From Lateolabrax maculatus (Eukaryota; Chordata; Actinopteri; Acropomatiformes; Lateolabracidae): a stretch of DNA of 64,000 nucleotides. The position numbers were made by a program, and so were the translations under genes. Below are positions 12,730 to 24,467 of this stretch, one piece after another (within the stretch, counting starts at the first letter, position 1; every line of letters starts with the position of its first letter). The notes below the pieces were generated by a model. The model did not search any database. It had not been told where the DNA came from and saw nothing but the letters and a program-made list of their open reading frames with translations. The stretch spans positions 10,666,501-10,730,500 of the forward strand of contig CM062215.1 of NCBI GenBank assembly GCA_031216445.1, read 5' to 3'.

Positions 12730-13775
12730 CAGTATTCGGATCCTTTGGTTAAGTGAAAGCAGCAATACCACAATTTAAAAATACTTTGTCACAATTTAAA
12801 GTCCTGCATTCAAAATGACTTGAGTAAAAAAAGAATCACCAGCAAAATGCACCTAAAGCAACATGATGCATCTGTTTTACCTCAAAATAACAGCTTCAAA
12901 ATCATTTTGATGGTACACTGACTTGTGATAGGGAGAATGGCGCCTCTTTCATTCCCACCCCGAACGCCTGTTCTTGCACTATGTAACTTCCGATCTCCCG
13001 CGAGAAGTGCGTAATGCTTTACGGCACTTACACCACCAACTATGGGTCTTCAGCTAGCTACAAGAGGAAGCTTGCTCGGTATTCTCAGTACGGACGTCAT
13101 GGCAGAGGCGAAGGGACCGAAGAGGACGTTGACGGAGGAAGCTACGAAGAGAAAAAGAGAGAGGGAGTGAGGCGCGATTTGCACTTACGACAGTGGTGTA
13201 CAAGTGAACTGCGCTCCGAAAATGTAGGGGCAAAAAAAATACCAATTCTTGCATAATAGGGCTTTAAAATATCAAAAGTAAAAGTACTCATAAAGCAAAT
13301 GGCCCCATTCAGAGTTTTAAATTATAGAGCCCCAAAGGTATGTTTCTTAATTGTATTCGGACAAGATAATAATTTGTGAGCACTTATTAGCATCTTCTGC
13401 AACAAGATAATAAAATATAAAAACATTCTTGACTTCAGGAGCTTTCCTGTCAGTATCAACTTTATCATTTTTGTTAGTACAATGTGACCTCATAAACACC
13501 CTAACATATGCAGCTTTGCACAACTCCAACCTGAGTAGCACTTACTCCAAACACCTGTGTGGACATACATGGCTTTAATCTATATTAAATAATATAATCT
13601 ATATAGGATTTAATGCAGCATAACTAGTAACTATAGCAGTTAAATAAAAGTAGTGGAGTAAAAAGCACAATATTTCCCTCTGAACTGAAGTGGAGTAGAA
13701 GTGGAAAGCAGCATAAAATCGAAATACTCAAGTAAAGTACACGTACCTCAAAACTGTACTACTGTTTTTTACAGG
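12730..13775 (+). mobile_element. Interspersed element (family G), split by a nested insertion
   Basis: A common teleost repeat full of AGTAAAAGTACT-like words. The 5' part (12.73-12.86 kb) has CGGATCCTTTGGTTAAGTGA and AAAGTCCTGCATTCAAAATG. The 3' part (13.26-13.78 kb) resumes with ATCAAAAGTAAAAGTACTCA and ends with AAATACTCAAGTAAAGTACA and CGTACCTCAAAACTGTACT. The two parts join logically at an AAAG/AAAATATC seam once the foreign segment 12.86-13.26 kb is removed. Superfamily not determined. Confidence 0.7.
12861..13262 (+). mobile_element. Element inserted inside the family G repeat
   Basis: About 400 bases of different composition (more GC, with GAACGCCTGTTCTTGCACTA near the left and GTACAAGTGAACTGCGCTCC near the right). 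It ends in TACCAATTCTTGCATAATAG just before family G sequence resumes. From memory it is another recurrent fish repeat. Its open frame on the plus strand (13014-13256) has no recognisable protein content. Boundaries are approximate because no clear target-site duplication is visible. Confidence 0.6.
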
Positions 13776-13802
13776 CCCTGATTCAGGTCTCGTGCCTGCC
13801 AT

Positions 13803-13980
13803 TTTAAAGGAGCTGTTTGACATTTTGGGAAATACGCCTATTTGCTTTCTCGCTGAGGGATAGATCGATACACTCTCATGTCTGTGCATTAACTATGAAG
13901 TTAGATCTGGGAGTTGATCGGCTGAGCTGAGCATAAAGATGAGAAGCAGGGGGAAACTGCTAGCTTCTCTCTCCAAACTT
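13803..13980 (-). repeat. Interspersed repeat, family C copy 3 (inverted)
   Basis: Reads as the reverse complement of the copies at 8.7 and 10.4 kb: GACATTTTGGGAAATACGCC, then GATACACTCTCATGTCTGTG, then GAGCATAAAGATGAGAAGC, then GGGGGAAACTGCTAGC. It lies immediately after the nested family G element. Confidence 0.85.
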
Positions 13981-14507
13981 AAAAAATACTAAATAAAGGA
14001 AAAAAAAAGAACGTGTTGTTTTCATTCACTGTGTGCTGCTGCTGCTCCACAAAATGACATATGAGAGGAATGACGTCACAAATGACCACTTTCCAAGGTA
14101 AATACTGTAAATCATTATTAGCCAAGTGTTGGCTGTAATGACAGTGAGGGAATGAGGAGGAATGGGCAGCCTGGGGGGGAATCAGCAATCAGCATATAGA
14201 TTTATGAGCCTGAAAGGGAGTGAAAATGTGAAAGGTCACTGTGTGAGTGATGGAGGGCAGATAACTGCGGTCAAGACTGCAATCCTTATGTAACACTGTC
14301 AGTGCAAACATTCGCCGAAGTACGGGTGTCATTATCATTTAGAAAGGTCTATTCAAAAGGTACAACAAAAGATTAGTGTATAGGAAAAAAACATATTTGT
14401 ACATTTAGGAGTATTCTTTGGCAGAAAACATTGTGTTTGTGTAGGATTACTCATAGAGAGAAGGTTATAAGTAGGTTATTCCCCTACTCGATCTTGAGAC
14501 AGAGACA

Positions 14508-15131
14508 TTAAACCGATGGATCAGCTGTAAGTTTGGAATAAAACATGTATGATATGTAGAGCTCTGGTATACTACACTCCGGAGATGCCACTGAAGCTAT
14601 CCAGGAATGTAGGATTAATATACAAGGACAAAATGGAAGTAAAACAGCCAAGAGGCCTCCCAGTCCGCCCACTAGCTCCTGTGATGATACGCCCCCTCCT
14701 CCTCCAACTCCCCCATCTCTGCAGTCGACATCACAGCCTTGAATAGCAAACTCCTCGCACCACGGCAAAAGAACTTCTCTGATGTCTCTGGGACATATTA
14801 GAGCTGCTTTTCGAGGTGTGAAAGAGATAGAGTCGAGGATCGAGCGTCCCCATTTAACACGCGCTGAACACCGTTGGAGAGACGGCGCTCTCGGTGTGAC
14901 GGCTCTCGACTGAGGTGGCCACTTGGCGGGTCCGATGGGAGGATTTGGAGGGGAGGTCACGCAGGGGCAATGTTCGGGAGTGTGGGTGTATCAGGTGGCT
15001 CGGGTAATCGTTCGGCATCCTTTGTCTCTCCTCTGCTCACGCTAAATGAAGCAGCTCTCTTAGACGGATCACTGCCGACCACAGAACCCTATCACCAGAC
15101 AGAAGCGTTGATATTATTATCACTGATCTGA
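14508..15131. other. GC-richer intronic stretch without identifiable gene
   Basis: A locally GC-rich patch in an AT-rich intron. The minus strand is open for 150 codons from 14960 and the plus strand for 85 codons from 14874. Neither translation shows a known domain, signal peptide or convincing codon bias; both are rich in Gly, Pro and Ser as expected from composition. It could be a conserved regulatory element or an old CpG-rich insertion. Confidence 0.3.
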
Positions 15132-15639
15132 TACTACATCACAACATCGCTGCAGTTGTATACTGAAGTGGACAAACAAATAACAGAACCATCTGATTCA
15201 CCATCTAGTATTATCTCTGTATTAACACTAGGTCTGATTAACAACTAGAAACTATAAAAACTATAGTTTCATGTGAGATTTATTTATGTATTTTCCACTT
15301 TCCCTAAAACACTTGGGCTAAATAATAAGACATTCTAATCATGACCTGGATTATTATATAATTAATCTATATAACAAAACATATATAACTGTCAATAAAT
15401 ACAGGTGCAAATAATTAGTAAATTAAAATATATTCTGCCAGTAGAAATGTCCCATACACTGTGGTTGAACTGATCTGTGCACAGTGTGAATACAGAATGC
15501 ATGCAATGTTTGCGCAGTTAAAAAAAATTTATTTTAAAGGGAAACATCTTATTATCTTATCTTATAATGTGGTCATATTTTCCCTGCAAACCACTGCTGT
15601 TAGATATTTAAGACTACATAAACACTCACTGTGAAGTAT

Positions 15640-15657
15640 GTTTTCTTTAAAGAAAAC
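15640..15657. repeat. Perfect 18-bp palindrome
   Basis: GTTTTCTTTAAAGAAAAC is its own reverse complement. AT-rich, intronic, no assigned role. Confidence 0.6.
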
Positions 15658-16892
15658 CCAATTTAACATGGATTGTTTTGCAGACAGTGAAGTTATACAA
15701 TGTGATATGGAATAAATATTTCAGACACATACAAGGTTTTGGTTTGGTCCCAAAAAAAAAAAAAAGGTCTCTTTATGGCAAGTTAAGCAACAAAGTCTCC
15801 TTTCCCTCCTACAGGAAACAGTATGTTCACTGTATGTGTTATATTATAACATCACAGTCTCATTAGAATGAATCTAGAAATTAAACCTAAGCAGTAGACT
15901 GTCACACTGTACATCAATTTATTGCATAAGACAGCAGCGTGTTACGCATTAAGCAATTTAATGTGTAGAGCGGCTTTTTTTTCTTTTTCTTTGAGAAGAT
16001 AGTGCTGTTAGGCAAACCGTCGCACTGCGCTCTCATAAACAAAACTCTGTCTGGTTTCCAGTGACTAACAATTCATTCAACAGGACAAACATCATCCTCA
16101 ATCATCCTAATGGGCCACACGGAGCTTAACAGAGATTCAAACGTAACCTTTTACCTAGTCACTGTATACATGCAAACCTGGTTTGAAAAAGCTTTTAAAA
16201 AGGCCACATGAAGAGAGAGGTACCTTACTGGGGAATAAGGGGAAGTCAGATAATCCCATTAGTGCCAAGTGGTGGGGAATTTAGATGTGATCGTCTGAAG
16301 GCAGCACACAGGATGTTTGAGTTATACCTAGTCATCAGTTTTCATATCTGACACCAACAGCTATGGCCAGCGCTGCTGAGATCCTCCCCGAACAAGGGCA
16401 CAAACCTCCGACCTGCTCCTGCATTTTCTACATTAGTTAAATCCTAAAATTCAATATACCACACAGCGGCTGGGACATGCATTCAGGCTTATATCTGTCC
16501 CTGCAAAAATAATCCATTCAAATACCTATGCAGACAATAGGACTGTTAGACTAATTGATGTCATGCCCATAAATGAATGGAGGTATTAGTCTGACCCTTA
16601 GGTGTTTCACAGGAAACAAAATATCCAGCTTGCAACATCTTCATTTTCTCACAATTATGAAGCCAAGGTAATGAATGTTTTTACTATAATTAAATTTGGT
16701 TTGTTCCATTACTGCATAAACAGGAGAACAGATTGGCAACTAAATGCAATTCATCTCCAGGGAGGATATATATTTTTAAGTCATTTTAACACATCTGTGT
16801 GTGTGTGTGTGTGTGTGTGTCTTCTTTGGGGCAACATAGACTTTTTATATTTTATTTCACACAATAAAGAAAAAAAGGGACACTCCACATGA

Positions 16893-17070
16893 AAACATGA
16901 CATCATCAGGGTTATCGACTTTGACTTGATGATGTCACCAGGGTTATCTCAATTTGGGCTGTCAAGATTGTAACAGAAAGCCTGTGTTACGAAGCTGAGG
17001 CTGGTGAGGGCTGTTTCCCAGACAGGGAGGTCTAACGAATGAGACCACTCATTTGCATCATGGGAAATGT
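16893..17070 (+). repeat. Interspersed repeat fragment (family I)
   Basis: Contains GATGATGTCACCAGGGTTAT, AAGATTGTAACAGAAAGCCT and GTGTTACGAAGC. The word pattern TGTAACRGAAAGC..TGTTACRAA recurs at 37.2-37.3 kb next to a GATAACCCTGA block. Two diverged copies of one family are likely. Confidence 0.5.
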
Positions 17071-17597
17071 AGGATCGGCCCTCTGCTGATCTAATGTCTG
17101 CGGTAACAGAAGCCATATAATGAAGCCATCTGTATCTTTGTAAAGTTTTACTGGTTCCCTGCAGTAACTAACGGATTAACTGCAACATACATTTTTAAAT
17201 ATATTAATGAAACATATATAAACTTCCGTCTGGACAAACACTGAATGCTGCCTTCCCTACAGCTAGAATGGCCTAAAATCAAAAGGCTCATCAGATGAAT
17301 AAAATGTAGTTACCTAAATGGAGTCATTCCTGCACACAGAGACAATGTAGCTTTAATTACACCTTCACCTTTGATTGACAATATAACTGTATGCCAGAGA
17401 AATTACTTCACATGTCACCTATAATGGAAATGCCACAAAGGTTAAATGAGGCCTATTAATTGGTTAACCCAATTCAACCCCCTTCTGCCTGGTGCGGTCC
17501 CCCCCCCCCAGTTATCTCACATGATGTGATCTGCTAAACGTACAGCAGTTAACAGTTAAAACAACATGGAAGCACTGCTGTGCACTGCAGCAGCTAG

Positions 17598-17618
17598 CCC
17601 CCCCCCCCCCCCCCCCCC
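17598..17618. repeat. Poly-C tract
   Basis: About 21 consecutive C on the plus strand (G on the NALF1-transcribed strand), prone to length variation and sequencing error. A similar run lies at 25839-25862. Confidence 0.9.
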
Positions 17619-18890
17619 ACCCACCCACTCCTTCCTGCCTATTAGCATGCTGCTCAGGGATCTGCCCATTCATAAAAGGCCTGCCGTGGAGTGGGACAGG
17701 CATCTTGAAGGGACAAAACCCTCTCCAAGGTCAGCATTCACAACCGCCGCAAGGAAGACACAATGGCGGAAATCCCATGTGAGCGCTTCCGTGTGCGGCT
17801 CTCGTGCTATCTAGAAGGGTGAACAATGCAATGCCTTGCAACAATCTGTCGTTCATTAATGCACACGAGGCTCTGTGAGACTGGAGCAGACACACACGCA
17901 CACACATACACAGTGTTGCCTAATATGAATAATGAATAAAAGGCTAACAAAGGCAGCAATTAAAAGAAGCATGGGTAATCACAGAAGATTCATGCAGATG
18001 AGATAAACCACATTAAGACTGTAACATAACTGATAGATTTGGGGATGAGAGTCTGTATCTACTGTATGTGTTGTTGACAAGTAGGAGGTACTGTGGGACG
18101 AGCGAGGGAGCAAATCAAAGCTACAGTGGTACCCGTATGTGAGCCACTTCCACCATGTGAGCTGCTGGTTTGATGATACACACACAAAAACACTTGAATA
18201 CAGCTCTTAAGCAAATCAAAGCTAAAACAGCTGCACTCATGCGTGACTGCTGGATCTGCATGCCAATATTGGAAATTGACCGTATTTCTAACCAGTATCC
18301 ATGGATTTACGATTTTCACTCTCAGAATTATTAGTTATTTTCAAAGGGACATGTTGCGTCCCATTGAAAATACCGCCAGTAAAACTGGAAAAAAAAAAAA
18401 AAAAAAAAACATTTTCCACAGTGGCTTTCTTTTTAAATTGGCTGACTAAGGTTAACATGTTAGGAATCAGTTGCGTGGGGTGAACCAAAGCAGTAAAGCT
18501 GCCGATCACAAAAGCAAAACAATGAGCTCAAAGGTGCTAAAATGCTCCGTAGATCTGACAGGAAATGCAGAATGAGATAATCAGCCGTGGGTCTGTCACT
18601 ACAAACAACCCGTCTCACATAGTTATTTGATCAATTGTTAATATAAACATATTGATTATAGCAGCTTTAAGGAATAGCTACCACGGTATAAACATACACA
18701 TATTGTCATATCACCCAACCCAAAGATTAGAATGTATTACATTAAAATGTAATACAGTATTTCAATATAATATTAGCCCTCTCAATATACAATATTAGGC
18801 TGTCTCACTTTCAACTGTAATTAAATTGTAAGAGTAATAACTTTGCCACAATAACAGACGTTAGGAGAGAGGTATGGCTGCGAGACTGGT

Positions 18891-19413
18891 TTTAGGGCTG
18901 GAATGATTAGTCAATTAATCTATTAGTCGATGGACAGAAAATTAACAGAGAAACTGGGATGGACACTTTTTTATTATTTTCGGACACTTTTGGGTGTATA
19001 AATGCATCAATTAAATCGTAACAAGACTAAGAGTATACAGCCGTGATAGCAGCTCTGTGAGGCTGTACTAGGGCATAGTGGTGCTTTGAACTAAATGCTA
19101 ACATGCAGATTGATTGGCAGCAACACAAAGTACAGCTGAGGCTGATGGGACTTTCATTATTTTGCAGGTATTTGGTCATAAACCAAAGTATTGGACAAAT
19201 AATTAAAACGTTGACCTTTTGATGGCGTGAGGATCAAAAGTCAGGGGGATCGTCCCAGTTATTACAATTCATTCTGAAGGAGAGATGAATGTGTGTGCCA
19301 CATTTCATGACAATCCACGCTGTGGTTGTTGGGGTATTTCGGTCTATACCACGCTGCTGGCTAAAAATGACAGCTTAATCGATAATGAAAACAATCATTA
19401 GCCTCGGCCATAA
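18891..19413 (+). mobile_element. Family A repeat interrupted by a family D repeat
   Basis: The left end TAGGGCTGGAATGATTAGTC and following ATTAGTCGAT are the start of the family A element described at 22.66 and 32.77 kb. At 19361-19410 the matching far end appears (AGCTTAATCGATAATGAAAA, CAATCATTAGC). Between them, 19.05-19.36 kb carries family D words (GTGCCACATTTCATGACAAT, TGTTGGGGTATTTCGGTCTA) that recur at 40.1, 47.0 and 50.2 kb. The simplest reading is a D insertion within an A copy. Confidence 0.5.
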
Positions 19414-19723
19414 CTGCTTTACATACTGGTTTTGAAAAGGACTGAACTTGTTACACATTGTGAACATCAAGATTTTGTTGAAAGGACAGATTTGTTCTTC
19501 CAAATGTGAAGCTCAGGCCTTGTCAAAACCCTAGGAGGAAAATGCTTTACTTAACAAAGCTCCATCTGTGTTTAGATTTTGTTTCAGGGCCCCCCATCTG
19601 AGAGCTGATATCCTTGTTGTTACACATCATTTACTGCAGAATTGCATAACTGTCCATATTATAGGTAGAGAGATAACAGAGGAGAGCGCAACTTTAACAC
19701 TGGTCTATCTAAACTGTATCTAA

Positions 19724-19724
19724 A

Positions 19725-19755
<31 letters not shown>

Positions 19756-19758
19756 CAC
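19724..19758. repeat. CA microsatellite
   Basis: About 17 CA units with one interruption (CACGCACAC). Simple repeat. Confidence 0.9.
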
Positions 19759-20639
19759 TCCCAGGTCTTGTGGCACAATCAAGCAGGTTCAGATAGTAAC
19801 ATGATGTCTTCACTGAGCTCAGACGCTGCCCTATTTCGGCTGGAGGAGCTGCCCACTATCAAATGAAGGACGAGTGAATGCGGAGAGCGCGGTGCAAATC
19901 AATAGGGATCAACCTCTTGGTATTGCTGCCACCCGTCCCTCCGGCTCAAAAAAAGCTCAGATCAATGCAGATGTGTGCGGTTGACAAGGATCTAAAGAGG
20001 GAGCACACTGTGGACGCTGTCCTCCTTTCCACTTGCACACAACACCGGCTAAGATTAGACATTAGAGGGTGGGGGAGGAGACGGATTTGTGCACCGACTC
20101 GTCTGTGATTGTGTTTTGAAATTATTTTACATCGTAGTAATGGTAGTAAAAGCAGGAAAGGAAGTAGTGGGATTGGTAGTAGTAGGGCGAGGAGTAGAGG
20201 TCGTAGAGGGTCAAAGAGGTAGAAAGTAATAGAGTTGCTCAGTTGTAGAGACTCCATGATTACTCAGCCAGGTGCTGAGAGTTCAAAACCACAAATGAGT
20301 GAAATTAGCAGGGAGGAACAAGGGTGCAGTTAGTAATTTGTAATTGTGGTAACTTCATTCATTTATTTACATGTAAACACAAGATTAACTGAAAGAATAA
20401 AGGCTTTAAAACTAAATTTTAACTTGAGGCCCCTATACAATATGGGGCCCGATTATTAACTAAAAATGTAGGTGTCTCCTCAAGCCCCCGATCAATTCAG
20501 TTTATATTCTAATTTAGGGGTACATACAGTATTAACAAACGAGTTACAAATTAATGAAATTACCGCAAACTAACTGATTTTGATCAGATTTTATTGACTG
20601 TGACCAAACAACTCACTATACTATTATATTATGATACAA

Positions 20640-21180
20640 TAATGCTTAATAATTGCTTAATATTTTATAATAGGAAATGTTTGGTTTTGGATTGCTGGTT
20701 TGCTAAAACAAGCAATTTGAAAAAATAATCTTGTGTGTTAGGAAACTGTGATGCAAATTTTTCCCTATTTTCTGAGGAAAATGATTACTCACAGAAATAA
20801 TCGGCAGCTTAATCGATAACAAAAATAATCATTGGTTGCAGACCTCATTATTTTCACTCTTTTAATTATTAGTTTTGTTTTCAATTAGATATTTCAGTGT
20901 CCTATCATGGTCGAAATGGGAAGATTTTCAATGGTTCCTGCTTGTTAAATGTGAAAATCTACTGGTTTTCATCTTTTATGATGGTCAATTGAATATCTTT
21001 TGGTTTTGGACTGTTGGTCGGACAGTCCAAGACATTTGAACATGTCACAATGGGCTCTAGAAAATTGTGATGGTTTATTTCTAATACTGTCTGACATTAT
21101 AGACCAAATAATTAATGGATTATAAAGAAAATAAAGAACGGATTTATCTACAATGAAAAAAATAGTTAGTTGCAGCCCTA
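20640..21180 (+). repeat. Two adjacent family A copies in the same orientation
   Basis: The first, truncated copy ends near 20847 with TTAATCGATAACAAAAATAA then TCATTGGTTGCAG. The second runs from there to AGTTAGTTGCAGCCCTA at 21180. Both contain the family's inner words (GGTTTTGGATTGCTGGTTTG in one; GGTTTTGGACTGTTGG, AAAATTGTGATGG and ATTATAGACCAAATAATTAA in the other). Confidence 0.75.
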
Positions 21181-22659
21181 ATAACAACAAAACGCCATGT
21201 TTTCAGGCTTTAAAGGAGACTTTCAGGTGCTACAGAAAACATTTCGGACATTTACTATATAACAGTAAATGGGGAGAAATCTGAGAACATTCACAGTTCA
21301 TAATTACTATGAATGTATCAGCAGTATATAATGGTTATGCCCGTGTGTGCACCTGCTTTGAAAATTATACATCTGTGTGCTCAAATATGCTTCATGTGAA
21401 TAGGTGATAAGGATATTTATGCTTTTTTACTGCAGACTTTTGGGACAGCAGGTAGGAAACCCTACATTAAACAGTGTGATTACCGTGCAGAGACCACAGG
21501 CCTTTGTTGGCTAACAGTTGTTTTGGCTGCATTGTTTCCTGTGAAACTACTAGCGAGTCTGACATTTTGGTTCACACTCGGGATGAAATAAAAAAAAAAA
21601 AAAGAAGCTGCTTTCAAGTCAACATTAGTGCGTCGGCCCAGGTTTAAATGTTTCGAGCCCGGCCCCGCTGTCAAGATGAATGGTGGGTTTTCACAGAGTC
21701 AGATGATGGAGAATCCCATTGTGAGGAACAGCACATCGGCCGTGTCCGCCCTGTGATGTTTCACCTCAGGCTACAGGAATCAAAGCACCACCTGCTGACC
21801 AGGGGAGCCACTCCTGCACAACAAACGCTACTCTCCATGTCAAATATCCTCACTTGAAATGTCAGAGATCTTCCTCTGGCGGTGGGTAATCAAACACGCT
21901 CTATACCTGCCTCCGCTGTTCCCCTGCATGTCTAGGTGAGACAATGAGGCAGGGATCTGTTTGGTTAACATTTTCACACTTGCCGGCTCCGTGTACGCTA
22001 TAATCTCGCAATATTTACACAGATTACATATACATCTGTCTGAGCCGGCACACAACAAGCACTGCTAGGCTTCTCCAAGGCAGGTAGCCATTAACTCAAC
22101 AAGGGCTCCACATTATCGTTTGAGTCACGCTGCTCTTTCCGTGCCGCCACAGACCACGTATACGGGACTTGGACAAACCTATAATCAAGAAGGTGACAGA
22201 GAGGGGTCATTGTCGAAGAAATTAGCAGCTTAACTAAATGACTGTTTTCTCCCAGAGTGTCAAGAGGTGAGCCTGCAGAACGGGGGATAAAACATGAAAT
22301 CATGTTTGAGGCTTTGGGTTCAGCAGAGGAAGAGAAAGGTTGTCGCACACCGAGGCCATCGCGCACAGCCATCTTCAGTTAACATCAGAGGGAGTTCCTC
22401 AGTGGCTGATGCTTGATGGCAAGGCCGGGCGCTGGCCTGGCTGTTTATGAAAAAACAATGCATCCAGCGGCGGCCACTGCCATCGCCTATCTACTCCTGT
22501 GTAGCGTGACTGCATATTCTAAGACCCTGAAGTGGCCTGGCTCGGGCTTCTCTGACCTAACGCTGAGTGAAGGCCTCCGTGTGCAGAGAGTGTTATCGGA
22601 GCTATCGGAGATGGGATATAACGCTTCCAGCTATGGTGATTTATGTGAAATATCAGAAG

Positions 22660-22966
22660 TAGGGCTGCAAGTAACAATCATTTTCTCCACTAGTCGTTTA
22701 GTCTGGGAGCTGTCAAAAAAAAATGTGAAAAAGTGCCCATGGCGAGTTCCCAGAGCCAAAGGTGATGTCTTCTAGTGTCGTGTTTTGTTTGACCCAAAAG
22801 CCAAAAGATATTCAGTTTACAACGATGACACAGAAAAGCAGCAAAATGCAGAGAGTGTTTGGCAATTTTTCACTGTTTTTGCTCGAAGAATGACTGTAAC
22901 GATTAATCGATTGTCAAAATAGTTGCCAATTGTTTTCCTGTTGATCGACTAACAGTTTCAGCTCTA
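22660..22966 (-). mobile_element. Family A element, near full length (MITE-like)
   Basis: This 307-bp copy begins TAGGGCTGCAAGTAACAATC and ends CGACTAACAGTTTCAGCTCT followed by A. The two ends are imperfect inverted repeats (TAGRGCTGMAA). The interior holds TGACCCAAAAGCCAAAAGAT and ATTCAGTTTACAACGATGAC, matching the other copies. The open frame 22413-22775 on the plus strand runs into this element and is not a gene. Confidence 0.8.
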
Positions 22967-23292
22967 CCCAGAACGGAGGAACAGTTTCACACACACACAG
23001 ATAGCTATAACAACTTGGATAATATGTCCTGCAGATTGACTGTGATATCAAAGTCATCCCACATAAAACTGAATGTAACCTGAATTCATGTTTGAGCACA
23101 CAATACAGAGCCGTGTGAGCAGTCTGCAGCTCCTTTGTGTACACAAAAAGTGTTTATATGAGCGGGAATGTCAGGTCCACAACCATGTGAATGCTGGAAT
23201 TATCTCGCCTGAAAAGGACGTGTTGTCTTTGCCTGGATTAAGGCATCCAACAGCAAAGGGAATACAAAAGAAAGCGAATCACTGTTTGATGA

Positions 23293-23297
<5 letters not shown>

Positions 23298-23328
<31 letters not shown>
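23298..23328. repeat. CA microsatellite with GA extension
   Basis: About 15 CA units followed by GAGAGAGA. Simple repeat. Confidence 0.9.
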
Positions 23329-23330
<2 letters not shown>

Positions 23331-23564
23331 AGAGAAGAGATTCAGCTAGTCTTCCTCCTCTAAATTTAAGCTTGCCTTGCAAACTAGGCCCAGCTCACGT
23401 GCCTGTGGGTCTATCTAGATGCACTGGGTTTGTATAAGCGGGCAGATGGCCTTATTAGATTCGGGTTCCTGACGCCTGAGCTTGTGTCACTGCCACTGGT
23501 TGGCTGAATGGAGGCCATCTGGGATTGGCCAGGGCTTCTGTGAATGGAGCCGGGGAGCGCCATT

Positions 23565-23612
23565 CAGCACCGCGGACAGCTCCGCGCCGCCGCGGAGCTG
23601 TCCGCGGTGCTG
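23565..23612. repeat. Perfect hairpin: 22-bp arms, 4-nt loop, GC-rich
   Basis: The left arm starts CAGCACCGCGGACAGCTC, the loop is CCGC, and the right arm ends GAGCTGTCCGCGGTGCTG as its exact reverse complement. It sits in a CpG-rich patch about 0.9 kb inside NALF1 intron 1, so it would be transcribed in the NALF1 pre-mRNA. A perfect GC-rich stem of this length is unlikely to be random; it may be a recent inverted duplication, a structured RNA, or an assembly artefact. Confidence 0.85.
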
Positions 23613-24126
23613 GAGGCGGCTCAGCGGGCTGTCGGCGGGCCCCACCCCCCCCGGGCCCCCATCACAGCCCACTCTGACCCACCGGGGGCCCGCCGTGAGT
23701 CCGTTAAACGGCCTGCACGGCAATCGACCGGCGAGCCCGGGCCTGTAGCCGAAACGAGGCCTGCGTGCGGGGCCCGGCGACGGGCAAACACAAGTCCAGG
23801 CGGCAAAAAAAAAAGAAGAGAAAAAAAAAAGCCTTCCGCCACATTAGGCAGGGAAACCACCTCTTGACTTTAATGAAACGCTCTCGATGTGGAGTGGGCG
23901 GCCATGATGAACACCTGGCGGACTGCGACAGCACACACGGAGTTGTTTGCATATGCCAGCAGCCTCCTTTCCTGCGGAAACGTTATAAAAACGCCGGGCA
24001 GTAAAGGCTCGGGCTGTGGTGCAATTCCACCAACCCCCCCCCCCCCGGGACGGCTGATCGGCCGGATCCCGGTCTTCAATGTCAAAGAACGGAGCGAGGA
24101 CTAGGAGAGAGAAGCGGCTCCGGATG

Positions 24127-24129
<3 letters not shown>

Positions 24130-24166
<37 letters not shown>
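24130..24166. repeat. CA microsatellite near NALF1 exon 1
   Basis: About 18 CA units roughly 300 bp inside NALF1 intron 1, followed on the plus strand by a (GGA)n run at 24284-24308. Confidence 0.9.
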
Positions 24167-24168
<2 letters not shown>

Positions 24169-24359
24169 GCAGGGCCTCCGTCTGCACACTAGCACGGGGC
24201 CTAAAAACACAATGAGGAGATGAATGAACATGAGGCCCGGAGCCGGGAGTCTCCTTGAATCTGTCATCCGTCTCCATGGCGACAGGAGGAGGAGGAGGAG
24301 GAGGAGGACCAAAAAACTGGCATCTATCCGGGCCCAAATCAACAGATGGCCACCACATC

Positions 24360-24467
24360 ACCCCCCCCCCCCCCTCAACCAACCACCACCACCACCACCT
24401 CCTCCTCCTCCCTCCCCCAACCAGCGTGCACCCCCCCCCCCCACTTCCCTTCCCTCTTGCATCCTAC
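24360..24467 (-). other. Extremely G-rich start of NALF1 intron 1
   Basis: On the transcribed (minus) strand the first ~110 intron bases are dominated by G runs, including two of about 12-14 G and a GGT repeat. This is a candidate G-quadruplex region directly downstream of the exon 1 donor. Open frames across it encode only Pro- or Gly-rich stretches. Confidence 0.7.

Larger units (their letters stand above)
2603..24467 (-). other. nalf1: NALF1 intron 1 (21.9 kb)
   Basis: Very long first intron between exon 1 and exon 2, as in mammalian FAM155A where introns are also huge. It holds interspersed repeats (listed separately: copies near 8.7, 10.4, 11.3-11.8, 12.7-13.8, 18.9-19.4, 20.6-21.2 and 22.7 kb), CA/TG microsatellites (7.4, 9.0, 16.8, 19.7, 23.3, 24.1 kb), poly-C runs (17.6 kb) and a GC-rich stretch with a perfect hairpin near 23.6 kb. 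The stretches 2.6-7.1, 14.0-16.8 and 21.4-22.6 kb show no coding exon or repeat that I recognise. They may hold conserved non-coding elements, which cannot be judged from a single sequence. Confidence 0.8.

Noticed and set aside
14508..14960. 150-codon minus-strand open frame in NALF1 intron 1
   Set aside because: No known domain; Gly/Ser/Pro-rich because of local GC content; no splice or promoter context.
22413..22775. 120-codon plus-strand frame with a signal-peptide-like start
   Set aside because: Its second half is a family A repeat; the N-terminal hydrophobic run is short and lacks support.
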